A model generated the notes under the pieces. That model worked only from the letters and a program-made list of their open reading frames with translations. It ran no database searches and had not been told where the DNA came from. The position numbers and the translations under genes were made by a program. 64,000 bases of DNA from Nocardioides jiangsuensis (GTDB lineage: Bacteria; Actinomycetota; Actinomycetes; Propionibacteriales; Nocardioidaceae): assembly GCF_019679455.1 (NCBI RefSeq), contig NZ_JAIEZQ010000003.1, forward strand, positions 248,001 to 312,000, read 5' to 3'. Shown here piece by piece: positions 1 through 10,767 of this stretch. Each line of letters begins with the position of its first letter. The stretch's first letter is position 1.

Positions 1-1
1 G

Positions 2-451
2 GCGCTGATGCCGTTCCAGGCGCTCGGGTCGCAGGCAGTCTTCGACCGGGTGCTGTACGACGGCGGCGAGTTCGGCCACTCCGGGGAGGTGCAGGTCGGC
101 TCGGAGGAGGAGATGGACTTCCTCGGCATCCCCGGGCTGCTCGAGGCCGACCAGGTGCGCGACCTGCTCCACCACCGGCAGAGCGAGCGGGCCCGGCAGC
201 AGCGCCGTACCTTTTCCACGCCCGAGGACGTGGTGCGCGACGTGTCCACGCACGAGCAGCTCGCGGTGCTGCGCCGCGAGCTGAACGGGCTGGTGGCCGC
301 GTGGAACCACCGCACCGGCCAGCCGCACGGCGTCACCCACGCGGCGCTGCGGCGCGAGTGCGGGGGGCCGGCGGCGGCCGTGGCCACCGCGGACCAGCTC
401 TCCACCCGGATCGAACGGATCCGGGACTGGGCGGCGCGCAAGAGCTCCTGA
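2..451 (+). CDS. DEAD/DEAH-box helicase, C-terminal end (5' truncated by window)
   Basis: The reading frame is open to the first base, so only the last ~149 residues are present. They resemble the C-terminal tail of large actinobacterial DEAD/DEAH-box helicases: a 'LMPFQALGSQAVFDRVLYDGG' type segment, a charged helix with RARQQRR, then a closing helical region. No helicase motif (Walker A, DEAD, motif VI) lies inside the visible part, so the call rests on tail similarity recalled from the family. The gene ends 13 bp before the iclR-type gene, which appears to have its own promoter. Confidence 0.55.
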   Translation, partial: ALMPFQALGSQAVFDRVLYDGGEFGHSGEVQVGSEEEMDFLGIPGLLEADQVRDLLHHRQSERARQQRRTFSTPEDVVRDVSTHEQLAVLRRELNGLVAAWNHRTGQPHGVTHAALRRECGGPAAAVATADQLSTRIERIRDWAARKSS

Positions 452-464
452 GTATCCTCGGCGC

Positions 465-2952
<2,488 letters not shown>

Positions 2953-2976
2953 GCCGCTTTGCCCGCGGTCCGAACC

Positions 2977-3039
2977 GCACAGGTGTGCCGTAGTGACACG
3001 TTCCCCCCGCGGGTCCGTGTCGCAACGGCACACCTGTGC
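2977..3039. repeat. Long inverted repeat downstream of hppD
   Basis: A 24-nt left arm (2977-3000) and 24-nt right arm (3016-3039) pair at 22 of 24 positions around a 15-nt loop. Each arm starts or ends with the smaller palindrome-like core GCACAGGTGTGC. A further copy of the flank (TGTTGTGTCGGG, 3040-3051) follows the right arm, so the element is nested. Placed 25 bp after hppD, it could terminate hppD transcription, or be a dispersed palindromic repeat or operator array for the next gene. The sequence alone does not decide. Confidence 0.6.
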
Positions 3040-3111
3040 TGTTGTGTCGGGTAGGTCGCATTTCCGTCGTTCCGCGGGGAGTGCGCCGCTCGTCGTGCGA
3101 ACATCTGCGCC

Positions 3112-3831
3112 ATGACGCAGATCCCCGCCGGCTGGTACCCCGACCCCGCGTCCGGACAGCCCGGCCCGTACGGCGAGCCCGCCCCCGTGCTGCAGGGGCA
3201 GCGCTACTGGGACGGGACCGGGTGGACCGAGCACGTCGCCGCCGGGCCGGCGTACGCCCCGCCCGGCGCGCGGATGCAGCCCACCACGCCCGACGGTGAG
3301 CCGCTGGCCGGCTGGTGGTCGCGCGTGGCGGCCAGCCTGCTCGACTTCCTGTTCCTGCTGCCGGTGACGATCCTGGTCGCGCTGCCGTTCTTCCTCTGGC
3401 AGTGGGACGACCTCGCGGCGTGGTACCGGGCGAGCACCCGGTCCTTCGAGACCGGCACCCCGGTGGAGGACCCCGCGCTCATGCGCGCCTTCACGGTGCC
3501 GGGGCTGCTGATGCAGGTCGCCCTGTTCGCGGTGTCCGCCGCCTACACGCTCGGCTTCTGGCACTGGAAGCAGGCCACCCCCGGCAAGATGGTCGCCGGA
3601 CTGCGGCTGCGCCGCCGGGACACCCCGGGCCCGCTGCCGTGGTCGACGATGATCATCCGTTACGCCGCCGTGAACGTGATGCTGCTCGCCGGCGACAACC
3701 CCGTGCTGTCGGGAGCGCTCGGCCTGCTCCTGCTGCTGAACTACCTGTGGCCGCTGTGGGACGACAAGAACCAGGCGCTGCACGACAAGCTGGCCCGGAC
3801 CAACGTGGTGCTGAGCCGGCGTCAGGCGTAG
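3112..3831 (+). CDS. DUF2510 and RDD-domain membrane protein
   Basis: A 239-residue protein. Residues ~5-40 are a DUF2510 motif (GWYPDP ... RYWDGTGWTEH), a small Trp-rich domain common on actinobacterial membrane proteins. Residues ~63-235 form an RDD domain with three or four hydrophobic segments and the element ATPGKMVAGLRLRRR, ending with the ALHDKLARTNVV motif. RDD proteins are poorly defined; some are linked to ion transport. Its 3' end overlaps the convergent amidotransferase gene by 10 bp. Confidence 0.85.
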   Translation: MTQIPAGWYPDPASGQPGPYGEPAPVLQGQRYWDGTGWTEHVAAGPAYAPPGARMQPTTPDGEPLAGWWSRVAASLLDFLFLLPVTILVALPFFLWQWDDLAAWYRASTRSFETGTPVEDPALMRAFTVPGLLMQVALFAVSAAYTLGFWHWKQATPGKMVAGLRLRRRDTPGPLPWSTMIIRYAAVNVMLLAGDNPVLSGALGLLLLLNYLWPLWDDKNQALHDKLARTNVVLSRRQA

Positions 3832-4550
3832 CGGGCGGTGAAGTTCGCCAGGATCCGGCCCGGCTCGGTGACCAGCGTGACGGTCAGCCGCTCGACGAGC
3901 TCGTCGTACTCCTCGGGGGCGAAGTACCCGGCGTGCCGGTAGACCCGGACCCGGGTGAGGATCCCGCCCTGGTCGAGCTCGGGGTGGAACTGGGTGGCGT
4001 AGAGGTTCTGCTTGATCCGGAACATCTGCACCGGGCAGGCGGGGGAGTCCGCGAGCAGCACCGCGTGGGGCGGCAGGACCCGGCAGGCCTCCTTGTGCCC
4101 CACGAACGCCTCGAACTCCGCCGGCATCCCGGCCAGGACCGGGTCGTCGAGGCCGGCGGAGGTGAGCCGCACCGGTACGGCGCCCACGGGCTCCCCGTAG
4201 GTGCGGTCGATCGTGCCGCCCTGGTGGAGGCCGAGCGTGCCGATCCCGTAGCAGGCGCCGAGGAACGGGAAGTCGCGCGCGACGATCTCGTCGAGCAGCG
4301 GCCGCAGCTCGGCCTCGACCCGGTGCTGCACCGGCGACTTCAGCCGCGGCGGGTCGCTGGAGTTGAACGGGCTCCCGCCCACGAAGACGCCGGCGTAGTC
4401 GTCCAGGTCGATCCGGGGGAGCGGCGCCGCCTCCATCCGGACCCGGTGCAGCTCCTCGGGCGCGAGCCCCGTGATCCGCAGGAACGCGGCGTACTCGTCG
4501 TCCGCGGCCTCGTCCTCGGCGCGCGAGGACAGCAGCAGGAAGGGCCTCAC
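3822..4550 (-). CDS. Class I glutamine amidotransferase-like protein
   Basis: A 242-residue stand-alone GATase1-type hydrolase. The triad is visible: nucleophile C100 in LGACYGIG, then H189 and E191 in TQFHPELD. The oxyanion-type element VGGSPFNSSD is at ~57-66. Actinobacterial relatives are often annotated as GMP-synthase-like amidotransferases without a synthase partner, and the acceptor is unknown. The GTG start at 4550 is backed by TACGAT (4557-4562 complement) six bases upstream. A separate promoter is likely although it follows the ABC ATPase by 25 nt. Confidence 0.85.
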   Translation of the reverse strand: MRPFLLLSSRAEDEAADDEYAAFLRITGLAPEELHRVRMEAAPLPRIDLDDYAGVFVGGSPFNSSDPPRLKSPVQHRVEAELRPLLDEIVARDFPFLGACYGIGTLGLHQGGTIDRTYGEPVGAVPVRLTSAGLDDPVLAGMPAEFEAFVGHKEACRVLPPHAVLLADSPACPVQMFRIKQNLYATQFHPELDQGGILTRVRVYRHAGYFAPEEYDELVERLTVTLVTEPGRILANFTARYA

Positions 4551-4575
4551 GGGGCGATCGTAAGCGGGTACCCGC

Positions 4576-5331
4576 TCAGAGCACCTTGGACAGGAAGGAC
4601 TGGGTGCGCTCGTGACGCGGGTTGGCGAGCACCTCGGTCGGGTCGCCCTCCTCGAGGATGACCCCACCGTCCATGAAGACCAGCTTGTCGCCGACCTCGC
4701 GGGCGAAGCCCATCTCGTGGGTGACGACCATCATCGTCATGCCCTCGGTGGCGAGGTCCTTCATGACGCCGAGCACGTCGCCCACGAGCTCCGGGTCGAG
4801 CGCGCTGGTGGGCTCGTCGAAGAGCATCATGTCGGGGTCCATCGACAGCGCCCGCGCGATCGCGACCCGCTGCTGCTGGCCGCCCGAGAGGTGCGCGGGG
4901 AAGGCGTCCTCCTTCTCGCTGAGGCCGACCTTCTGGAGGTTCTTCCGGGCGACCTCGACCGCCTCGTCCTTGCCGCGCTTCTTGACCCGCTGCTGGGCGA
5001 TGGTGAGGTTGCGCATCACGCTCAGGTGCGGGAACAGGTTGAACGACTGGAAGACCATGCCGATCCGGGTGCGGACCTTGTCGACGTCCACGTCGGGGTC
5101 GGTGATCTCGATGCCCTCGACGAAGATCTTGCCCGACGTGGGCTCCTCGAGCCGGTTCACGCAGCGCAGCAGCGTGGACTTGCCGGACCCCGAGGGGCCG
5201 ATCACGCAGACCACGTCGCTGTTGTCGACGTGGAAGTCGATCCCCTTGAGCACCTCGTTGTCGCCGAAGTACTTGTGCAGGTTCTGGACGTCGATCGCGG
5301 GGACGCCCGTCCTGGGCTGCGGCTCGGTCAT
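4576..5331 (-). CDS. Polar amino-acid ABC transporter, ATP-binding protein (GlnQ/GluA type)
   Basis: A 251-residue ATPase energising amino-acid import with the permease and binding protein just upstream. Walker A GPSGSGKS at 45-52, ABC signature LSGGQ at 148-152, Walker B ending in FDEP with E173, and H-loop H205 are all intact. The ATG overlaps the permease stop codon (TGATG), which indicates translational coupling. The substrate is probably glutamate, glutamine or a similar polar amino acid, by family. Confidence 0.93.
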   Translation of the reverse strand: MTEPQPRTGVPAIDVQNLHKYFGDNEVLKGIDFHVDNSDVVCVIGPSGSGKSTLLRCVNRLEEPTSGKIFVEGIEITDPDVDVDKVRTRIGMVFQSFNLFPHLSVMRNLTIAQQRVKKRGKDEAVEVARKNLQKVGLSEKEDAFPAHLSGGQQQRVAIARALSMDPDMMLFDEPTSALDPELVGDVLGVMKDLATEGMTMMVVTHEMGFAREVGDKLVFMDGGVILEEGDPTEVLANPRHERTQSFLSKVL

Positions 5332-6125
5332 CAGCGTGCCTTCTCTGCGCGGGACTCCATCCGTCGTACGACGATGGAGAGCGGGACGGTGATCAGGAGG
5401 TAGCAGATCGCGATGCCGACCAGGGGAGTCAGGTTCTTCTCCTGGTTGAGCACCTCGCGGCCGAACGCCGCCAGCTCGAGCGTTGCGGTGGTGTACCCGA
5501 GCAGGTAGACCAGCGAGGAGTCCTTGGTGAGCAGGATCAGCTCGTTGGTCAGCGGTGGCAGCACGATCCGGAACGCCTGGGGGATCACGATCGACCGCAT
5601 CGCCCGGCTGGCCGGCATGCCCAGCGAGCGGGCGGCCTCGGTCTGCCCCTTCGGCACCGCCTGGATGCCCGCCCGGATCGTCTCCGCCATGTAGGCGGCG
5701 CCGACCAGGCCGAGCGCCAGGGTGGCGATGCCCAGCGTGCCGCCGGGGATCTCCCTCCCGGGGAAGGCCAGCGGCACGCCGGTGCCGAGCGCGATGAAGA
5801 CGACCAGCGCCGGCACGCCGCGGAAGAACTCGATGAACCCGGTCGCCAGCCAGCGGTACGGCCCGACCGAGGACAGCCGCATCAGCGCGAGGACCAGTCC
5901 GAGCAGGAGGCCGAAGGTGAAGCCGCACGCGGTGTAGATCAGCGTGTTGCGCAGCGCGACGACGATGACGTCGGGCCACATCTCGGCGAAGACCTCGCGG
6001 TCGAAGAAGACGTCGCGCAGCGTGGCGAGGTCCGCGAAGACCAGGAAGGCCGCGACGGCCACCACCAGCACGGCGTACTGCACCCAGCGGATCACGCGGG
6101 CACGTCGACGTGGGCTCATCGCCAT
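5331..6125 (-). CDS. Polar amino-acid ABC transporter, permease (HisM family)
   Basis: A 264-residue inner-membrane permease with about five hydrophobic segments. The EAA loop that contacts the ATPase is seen as [11 protein letters not shown] followed by RSIVIPQA. The length fits single-permease amino-acid importers, where one gene forms a homodimer. It lies 53 nt after the binding-protein gene and is coupled to the ATPase gene by a one-base overlap. Confidence 0.93.
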   Translation of the reverse strand: MAMSPRRRARVIRWVQYAVLVVAVAAFLVFADLATLRDVFFDREVFAEMWPDVIVVALRNTLIYTACGFTFGLLLGLVLALMRLSSVGPYRWLATGFIEFFRGVPALVVFIALGTGVPLAFPGREIPGGTLGIATLALGLVGAAYMAETIRAGIQAVPKGQTEAARSLGMPASRAMRSIVIPQAFRIVLPPLTNELILLTKDSSLVYLLGYTTATLELAAFGREVLNQEKNLTPLVGIAICYLLITVPLSIVVRRMESRAEKAR

Positions 6126-6178
6126 GGAGAACTCCTCGGGCAGGTGTCGACGGGGATTCGGGACGCCGTACGGCGTTC

Positions 6179-6979
6179 TCAGCTGGCGGGAGCGTTCGGG
6201 AAGTACTTCTTGAACAGCTCGTCGTACGTGCCGTCGTCCTTGGCCGAGGCGAGCACGTCGTTGACCGACTTGAGCAGCTCGTCGTTCTTGTCCTTGGCGA
6301 CCGCGAAGCCGTACTGCTCACCGGTGTCGAACTCGGTGGAGACCTCGGTGTCCGGGTTCTGGTCGACGTAGTCGTAGAGCACGCTGTTGTCGTTGATGCC
6401 GGCGTCGATGCTGCCGCTCTTGACCGCCGTGGTGAGCAGCGCGAGGTCCTCGAAGACCTTGAGCTCGACGTCCTCGGGGGCGTTGTCCTTGGCGTACTGC
6501 TCGCCGGTGGTGCCGATCTGCACGCCCAGGGTCTTGCCGGACAGCGCGTCGAGCGAGTCGTAACCGGCGCCCTTCTTGACCAGCAGCGCCTGGGTGGCGT
6601 CGAAGTAGGGGTCGGAGAAGTCCATGACCTCGGCCCGCTCCTCGGTGATGGTCATGCCGGCCGCGGCAATGTCGCACTTGCCGGTGTTCATGGCCTGCCC
6701 GGTCTCGATCGTCTCGAACGGGGTGTTCACGATCGACTGCTTCAGCCCGAGGTCCTTGGCGACGAGGTCCATCAGGTCCACGTCGAAGCCGACGATCTCG
6801 CCGCTCTCCTTGTACTGGAAGGGCTCGTACGGGAGGTGCGTGCAGACCGTGAGGTTGCCCTCCTTGACGATGTTGGCGCCGCTCTCGGTCTGCGTCGTCT
6901 CGGTGTCCGTGGCGCACCCGGCGAGGGCGAGGGCGGCGACGGCAGTGGTGGTCAGGGTCTTCATCACACGTCTGCTCAT
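6179..6979 (-). CDS. Amino-acid ABC transporter, substrate-binding lipoprotein
   Basis: A 266-residue family 3 solute-binding protein. The signal peptide ends in the lipobox LAGC with C22 as lipid-modified residue, so it is anchored outside the membrane. The mature part has family landmarks [27 protein letters not shown] and [10 protein letters not shown]. The ATG at 6979 is supported by TAGGGT (6987-6992 complement) 7 nt upstream, so the transcript is probably leaderless and starts the three-gene operon. An upstream in-frame extension reads through the promoter and is rejected. Confidence 0.92.
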   Translation of the reverse strand: MSRRVMKTLTTTAVAALALAGCATDTETTQTESGANIVKEGNLTVCTHLPYEPFQYKESGEIVGFDVDLMDLVAKDLGLKQSIVNTPFETIETGQAMNTGKCDIAAAGMTITEERAEVMDFSDPYFDATQALLVKKGAGYDSLDALSGKTLGVQIGTTGEQYAKDNAPEDVELKVFEDLALLTTAVKSGSIDAGINDNSVLYDYVDQNPDTEVSTEFDTGEQYGFAVAKDKNDELLKSVNDVLASAKDDGTYDELFKKYFPNAPAS

Positions 6980-7102
6980 GGCGTGCACCCTAGCCCGCGG
7001 CGGCCGCGATGGGGCAAACCGCCACGTGGAACGGCATTTCACGAAGCCGTCGTCGGCGCAACAACCCTTCTTTTCGTCGGTGCCCGGATGCATGCTGGTA
7101 GG

Positions 7103-7122
7103 CGACCTCCTCCGGGAGGTCG
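7103..7122 (+). promoter_or_regulatory. Perfect hairpin in the leader of the MEDS/HATPase gene
   Basis: CGACCTCC and GGAGGTCG (8-bp perfect arms) flank a 4-nt loop, ending about 50 nt before the likely GTG start. The arms contain GGAGG, an anti-SD/SD-like pair. The structure could be an operator or an mRNA element; no partner is identified. Confidence 0.35.
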
Positions 7123-7174
7123 TGCACCGGGGGGATGAGTGAGACGGGGCCGGGGGATGAAGGAAGCGGTAGCA

Positions 7175-8128
7175 GTGGGTTCAGTGTCGTACGCCGAGAG
7201 TCGTGCCACGGACAGGTTCCGGCACGAGGTCGCGTTCTACCGGGGGCTCGACGGTCTCGTCGAGACGCTGCTGCCGTTCGTGCGCGAGGGGGTCGCGCTG
7301 GGCGAGCCGGTGCTGGTGGCGCTGCTGCCGGACCGGCTCGCCGCCTTCCGTGAGGCGCTCGGCGCGGATGCCGCGCGGGTCGGCTTCGTCGACATGGCGG
7401 AGCTCGGGGCCAACCCCGCCCGGATCATCCCGGAGTGGCGCAGCTTCCTGGACTCCGCGGGCGAGGGGCCGGTGCGTGGCGTCGGCGAGCCGGTGTGGTC
7501 CGGACGGCGCCAGGCCGAGCTCGACGAGGCGCTCCTGCACGAGATGCTGCTCAACACGGCCTTCGACGAGGGTCCGCCGTGGCGGCTGCTCTGCCCGTAC
7601 GACGTCTCCGCGCTGCCCGGCCCGGTGATCGAGGACGCGCTGCGCACCCACCCGGTGCGCCACGAGCTGGCCGGCCTCGACCTGCCGGCGGTCGACGGCC
7701 CCGGGCCCGACAGCGCCCGGACGTGGTTCGCCCAGCCGCTGTCCGCGCCGCCGGCGGACGCGGACGTCTTCCACTTCTCGGGCGAGGACCTCGCCGGCCT
7801 GCGCAGCGTCGTGGGCCGCCTCAGCGACCAGGCGGGGCTGAGCACCGGGGCGTCCGACGACATGGTGCTCGCCGCCCACGAGCTCGCCACCAACAGCGTG
7901 GTGCACGGCGCGGGTGGCGGGACGCTGACCGCGTGGACCGAGTCGGGCGCGTTCGTCGTGAACGTCCGCGACCCGGGCCGGATCGACGACCCGCTGGTCG
8001 GGCGCGACCTGATCACCGGGCTCGCCGAGAACGGCCGCGGCGTGTGGATGGCCAACCAGCTGTGCGACCTGGTGCAGGTCCGCTCGGGGGTCGAGGGCAC
8101 CGAGGTCCGGATCTTCGCCTGGCGCTGA
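7175..8128 (+). CDS. MEDS-domain anti-sigma factor kinase-like protein
   Basis: About 317 residues. The first half (~15-165) matches the MEDS domain, a methanogen/methylotroph DcmR-type sensory module (FRHEVAFYRGLDGLVETLLPF). The second half is a GHKL ATPase of the RsbW/SpoIIAB type with N-box HELATNSVVHG (E236, N240), then VRDPG and ENGRGVWM. MEDS-HATPase proteins are common in actinobacterial partner-switching control of sigma factors. GTG at 7175 is preceded by AAGGAAG with 8-nt spacing; ATG at 7157 is the alternative. No adjacent STAS antagonist or sigma factor is seen. Confidence 0.8.
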   Translation: MGSVSYAESRATDRFRHEVAFYRGLDGLVETLLPFVREGVALGEPVLVALLPDRLAAFREALGADAARVGFVDMAELGANPARIIPEWRSFLDSAGEGPVRGVGEPVWSGRRQAELDEALLHEMLLNTAFDEGPPWRLLCPYDVSALPGPVIEDALRTHPVRHELAGLDLPAVDGPGPDSARTWFAQPLSAPPADADVFHFSGEDLAGLRSVVGRLSDQAGLSTGASDDMVLAAHELATNSVVHGAGGGTLTAWTESGAFVVNVRDPGRIDDPLVGRDLITGLAENGRGVWMANQLCDLVQVRSGVEGTEVRIFAWR

Positions 8129-8171
8129 CGCGGGGGCGTCGCCCCGGAGCGCCGCCTCGGTCCCGGCCGGG

Positions 8172-9659
8172 TCAGCTCCGGCGCGCGACGCGTGAGGAGC
8201 GGGCGCCGTACGCGAAGTAGATGACGAAGCCGATCAGCAGCCACACCACGAACCGCAGCCAGGTCTCGATCGACAGGTTGCCCATCAGCGCCACGCACAG
8301 CACCGCGGACAGGATCGGCAGCACCGGCGAGAGCGGGGTGCGGAACGGCCGGTGCAGGTCGGGGCGGGTGCGGCGCAGGATCGGTACCGCGATCGACACG
8401 ATCGTGAACGCGAACAGCGTCCCGATGCTGACCATCTCCGCGAGCGCGTCGAGCGGGACGAACGCCGCGAGCAGCCCGACGAACGCGACGGTGGCCAGGG
8501 TGATCGCGCTCGGCGTCCCGAACTGCGGGTGCACCTTGGCCAGGCGGGCCGGCAGCAGGCCGTCGCGGGCCATCGCGAAGCCGATCCGGCCCATCGCGAC
8601 GATGTCGACGAGGATCACCGAGGTGAGGCCGGCGATCGCGGCGACGCCGACCAGGATCGCCGCCCAGCCGAGGCCGACGGTCTCGAAGGCCGCCGAGATC
8701 GGGGCGCCTTCGTTGATCTCGCTGTAGTGCACCATGCCGGTGAGCACCGCGGAGACGCCCACGTAGAGCAGCGTGCAGATGCCGAGCGTGCCGAGCAGGC
8801 CGAGCGGGAGGTCGCGGCGCGGGTTGCGGGTCTCCTCGCCGAGGTTGGCCACCGCCTCGAAGCCGGTGTAGGAGAAGAACACGATCGCCGCGGCGGACAG
8901 CACGCCGGCCATCCCGTACACCGACGGCTCGACGCCGACCAGCGCCTGCCACAGCGGCTGGGTGAGGCCGCTGGTGGTCTCGGCCGGCTCGGTGGCCTCC
9001 GGGACGAACGGGGTCCAGTTCCGGGCGGTGACGAAGAAGGCGCCGGCGACGATGACGAAGAGGCAGACCAGCACCTTCACCACGACCAGGAAGTTCGTGA
9101 CCCACTTGGACTCGCGGATGCCGACGTAGGCGACCACGCCGAGCACCAGCACCACGACCAGCGCGCCGAGGTTGAACGGCGCGGTCTCCCCGAACAGGGT
9201 CGCGGGCAGCCCGTCGAACAGCTCGGCGAGATAGCCCGACCAGCCGCGGGCCACCACGGCGGCGCCGAGCGCGAACTCCAGGATCAGGTCCCAGCCGATG
9301 ATCCAGGCGAAGACCTCGCCGATCGTGGCGTAGGCGTAGGTGTACGCCGACCCGGCGGTCGGCACCGCCGAGGAGAGCTCGGCGTAGCAGAGCGCCGCGA
9401 GCAGGCTGACCGCCCCGGCGAGGGCGAAGGAGAGCACCACTCCCGGCCCGGCGGACTCCTTCGCGGCGACCCCGGTGAGCGTGAAGATGCCGGTGCCGAT
9501 CACGATCCCGATGCCGAAGCCCATCAGGTCGAACGGGCCCAGGCGCTTGCGCAGGTGCCCGGGGCCCGCCTGGCCGGGAGCGGCCTCCGCGGCGTGCTCG
9601 GTGGGCTCCTCGGAGTGGGCGAGGATGTCGTCGACGGACTTCGTGCGGGTGAGGTTCAC
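8172..9659 (-). CDS. APC-family amino-acid permease (cationic amino-acid transporter type)
   Basis: A 495-residue, roughly 12-14-segment transporter. Family signatures include GFGIGIVIGTGIFTLTG near residue 50, the CYAELSS...GSAYTYAYATIGE stretch and SYTGFEAVANLGEE. The C-terminal pattern fits YfnA/CAT-like permeases with 14 helices. The GTG start at 9659 gives VNLTRTKSVDDIL, the usual N terminus in relatives; an ATG 39 nt upstream is possible. It is monocistronic and convergent with the MEDS gene. The substrate is inferred only as an amino acid. Confidence 0.88.
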   Translation of the reverse strand: MNLTRTKSVDDILAHSEEPTEHAAEAAPGQAGPGHLRKRLGPFDLMGFGIGIVIGTGIFTLTGVAAKESAGPGVVLSFALAGAVSLLAALCYAELSSAVPTAGSAYTYAYATIGEVFAWIIGWDLILEFALGAAVVARGWSGYLAELFDGLPATLFGETAPFNLGALVVVLVLGVVAYVGIRESKWVTNFLVVVKVLVCLFVIVAGAFFVTARNWTPFVPEATEPAETTSGLTQPLWQALVGVEPSVYGMAGVLSAAAIVFFSYTGFEAVANLGEETRNPRRDLPLGLLGTLGICTLLYVGVSAVLTGMVHYSEINEGAPISAAFETVGLGWAAILVGVAAIAGLTSVILVDIVAMGRIGFAMARDGLLPARLAKVHPQFGTPSAITLATVAFVGLLAAFVPLDALAEMVSIGTLFAFTIVSIAVPILRRTRPDLHRPFRTPLSPVLPILSAVLCVALMGNLSIETWLRFVVWLLIGFVIYFAYGARSSRVARRS

Positions 9660-9748
9660 GCCCGCGAAGTTACCCACCGCCGCGGGGGTGGTAATCACGC
9701 TGTCCGCCCAGTGGCGGGGAGGCGAAGATCACCCGGGACGTCGGTCAC

Positions 9749-9830
9749 GCCGGGCGGTCGCCCCGGTCGGGCCGTGCGTCGGCCGGGGCCGCCGGGCGGT
9801 GGCCCCGGTCCGGCCGTGCGGCCGGGGCTC
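9749..9830. repeat. Imperfect tandem duplication of ~41 bp
   Basis: Two head-to-tail copies, 9749-9790 and 9791-9830, both start GCCGGGCGGT and continue CCCCGGTC, GGCCGTGCG and GGCCGGGG, with a few substitutions and a 2-base length change. The unit lies between the APC permease promoter side and the 3' end of the next gene. It is probably a slippage product. No coding role is seen. Confidence 0.6.
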
Positions 9831-10737
9831 AGTCGTCCGGCAGCAGGCCGAGCGTGGCCAGGTCCTCCAGAGGCTCGTGGACGCTGCACGACCCGAACGA
9901 CGTGAACCAGCGCCGCGCCGAGGCCAGCGCGTCCGGCCCCGCCTCGTCCAGCGCGGCGCGGACGGCCGCGGCGTCGCGCTCCTCGAGGGTCGCCGCCACC
10001 GCCTCGGGGCCGGCGCCGTCGAGGCTGGCCCGCGTGGCGAGCAGGACGTTGAGGAAGCCGTGGTGCTCGAACCCGGTGTCCGAAGCACGGTGCCGCAGGG
10101 CGTGGTGCAGCCCGGCGGTGCACTTGAAGGCCAGCTCGCGGTCCAGGGCGGCCTCGATGCAGGTGGCGAGCTCGGCGGAGCCGGGGAAGGCGTCCGGGTC
10201 GAGCCCGCCGGTGCGCAGCTTCAGCCGCAGGTCCATCGCGGCGAGCTCGTCGAGGGCCGCGAGCCACGTGTGGCCGGGTTCGGCGCCGTACAGCCGCGGC
10301 GGCTCGACGTACACCGGGACGTCGTCCTCCAGGTGGCCGCTCGCCACGAGCTGGTCGGCGGCGGTCACCACCCGGCGGGCGTTGTGGGCCAGGTCGGCCT
10401 CGTCGCGCAGGGCGATCTCCAGGCCCACCAGGCGCAGCTCGGGGGAGGCGCTCCACCGGACCGCGGGCTCCATCGCGCCGGCGCCGCCGCTGACCACGAC
10501 GCTGACCTCCAGCGGCTCCCCGGCGGCCCCGGCGGCATCGTCGGACCGGAGCACCTCGAGCAGCTCCGGCAGCCGGGCGTCGCCGACGACGAAGCCGCCG
10601 ACCAGGTCCGCGTGCGCCGAGGAGCGGTGCCGGCGGTGCGCGGCGACCGCCTCGGGCAGCGGGGCGTCGCCCGGCGGGAAGATCGCGGCGTCGTCGACGA
10701 GGCGCCGGTACGGCGCGGGGATGGCGGAGGCGTCCAC
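9829..10737 (-). CDS. Conserved hypothetical protein, actinobacterial
   Basis: A 302-residue soluble protein without signal peptide or membrane segment. It begins DASAIPAPYRRLVDDAAIFPPG and has a central EVSVVVSGG / LVGLEIALRD region and a late TGFEHHGFLNVLL element. I recognise it as a conserved actinobacterial protein without assigned function. It may be a TIM-barrel-like fold judging from alternating beta/alpha segments, but this is weak. The GTG start at 10737 sits 7 nt after TAGGGT (10745-10750 complement), consistent with leaderless expression. Confidence 0.75.
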   Translation of the reverse strand: MDASAIPAPYRRLVDDAAIFPPGDAPLPEAVAAHRRHRSSAHADLVGGFVVGDARLPELLEVLRSDDAAGAAGEPLEVSVVVSGGAGAMEPAVRWSASPELRLVGLEIALRDEADLAHNARRVVTAADQLVASGHLEDDVPVYVEPPRLYGAEPGHTWLAALDELAAMDLRLKLRTGGLDPDAFPGSAELATCIEAALDRELAFKCTAGLHHALRHRASDTGFEHHGFLNVLLATRASLDGAGPEAVAATLEERDAAAVRAALDEAGPDALASARRWFTSFGSCSVHEPLEDLATLGLLPDD

Positions 10738-10767
10738 GTCGCCGACCCTAACGCGAGCCGCTCCGGG

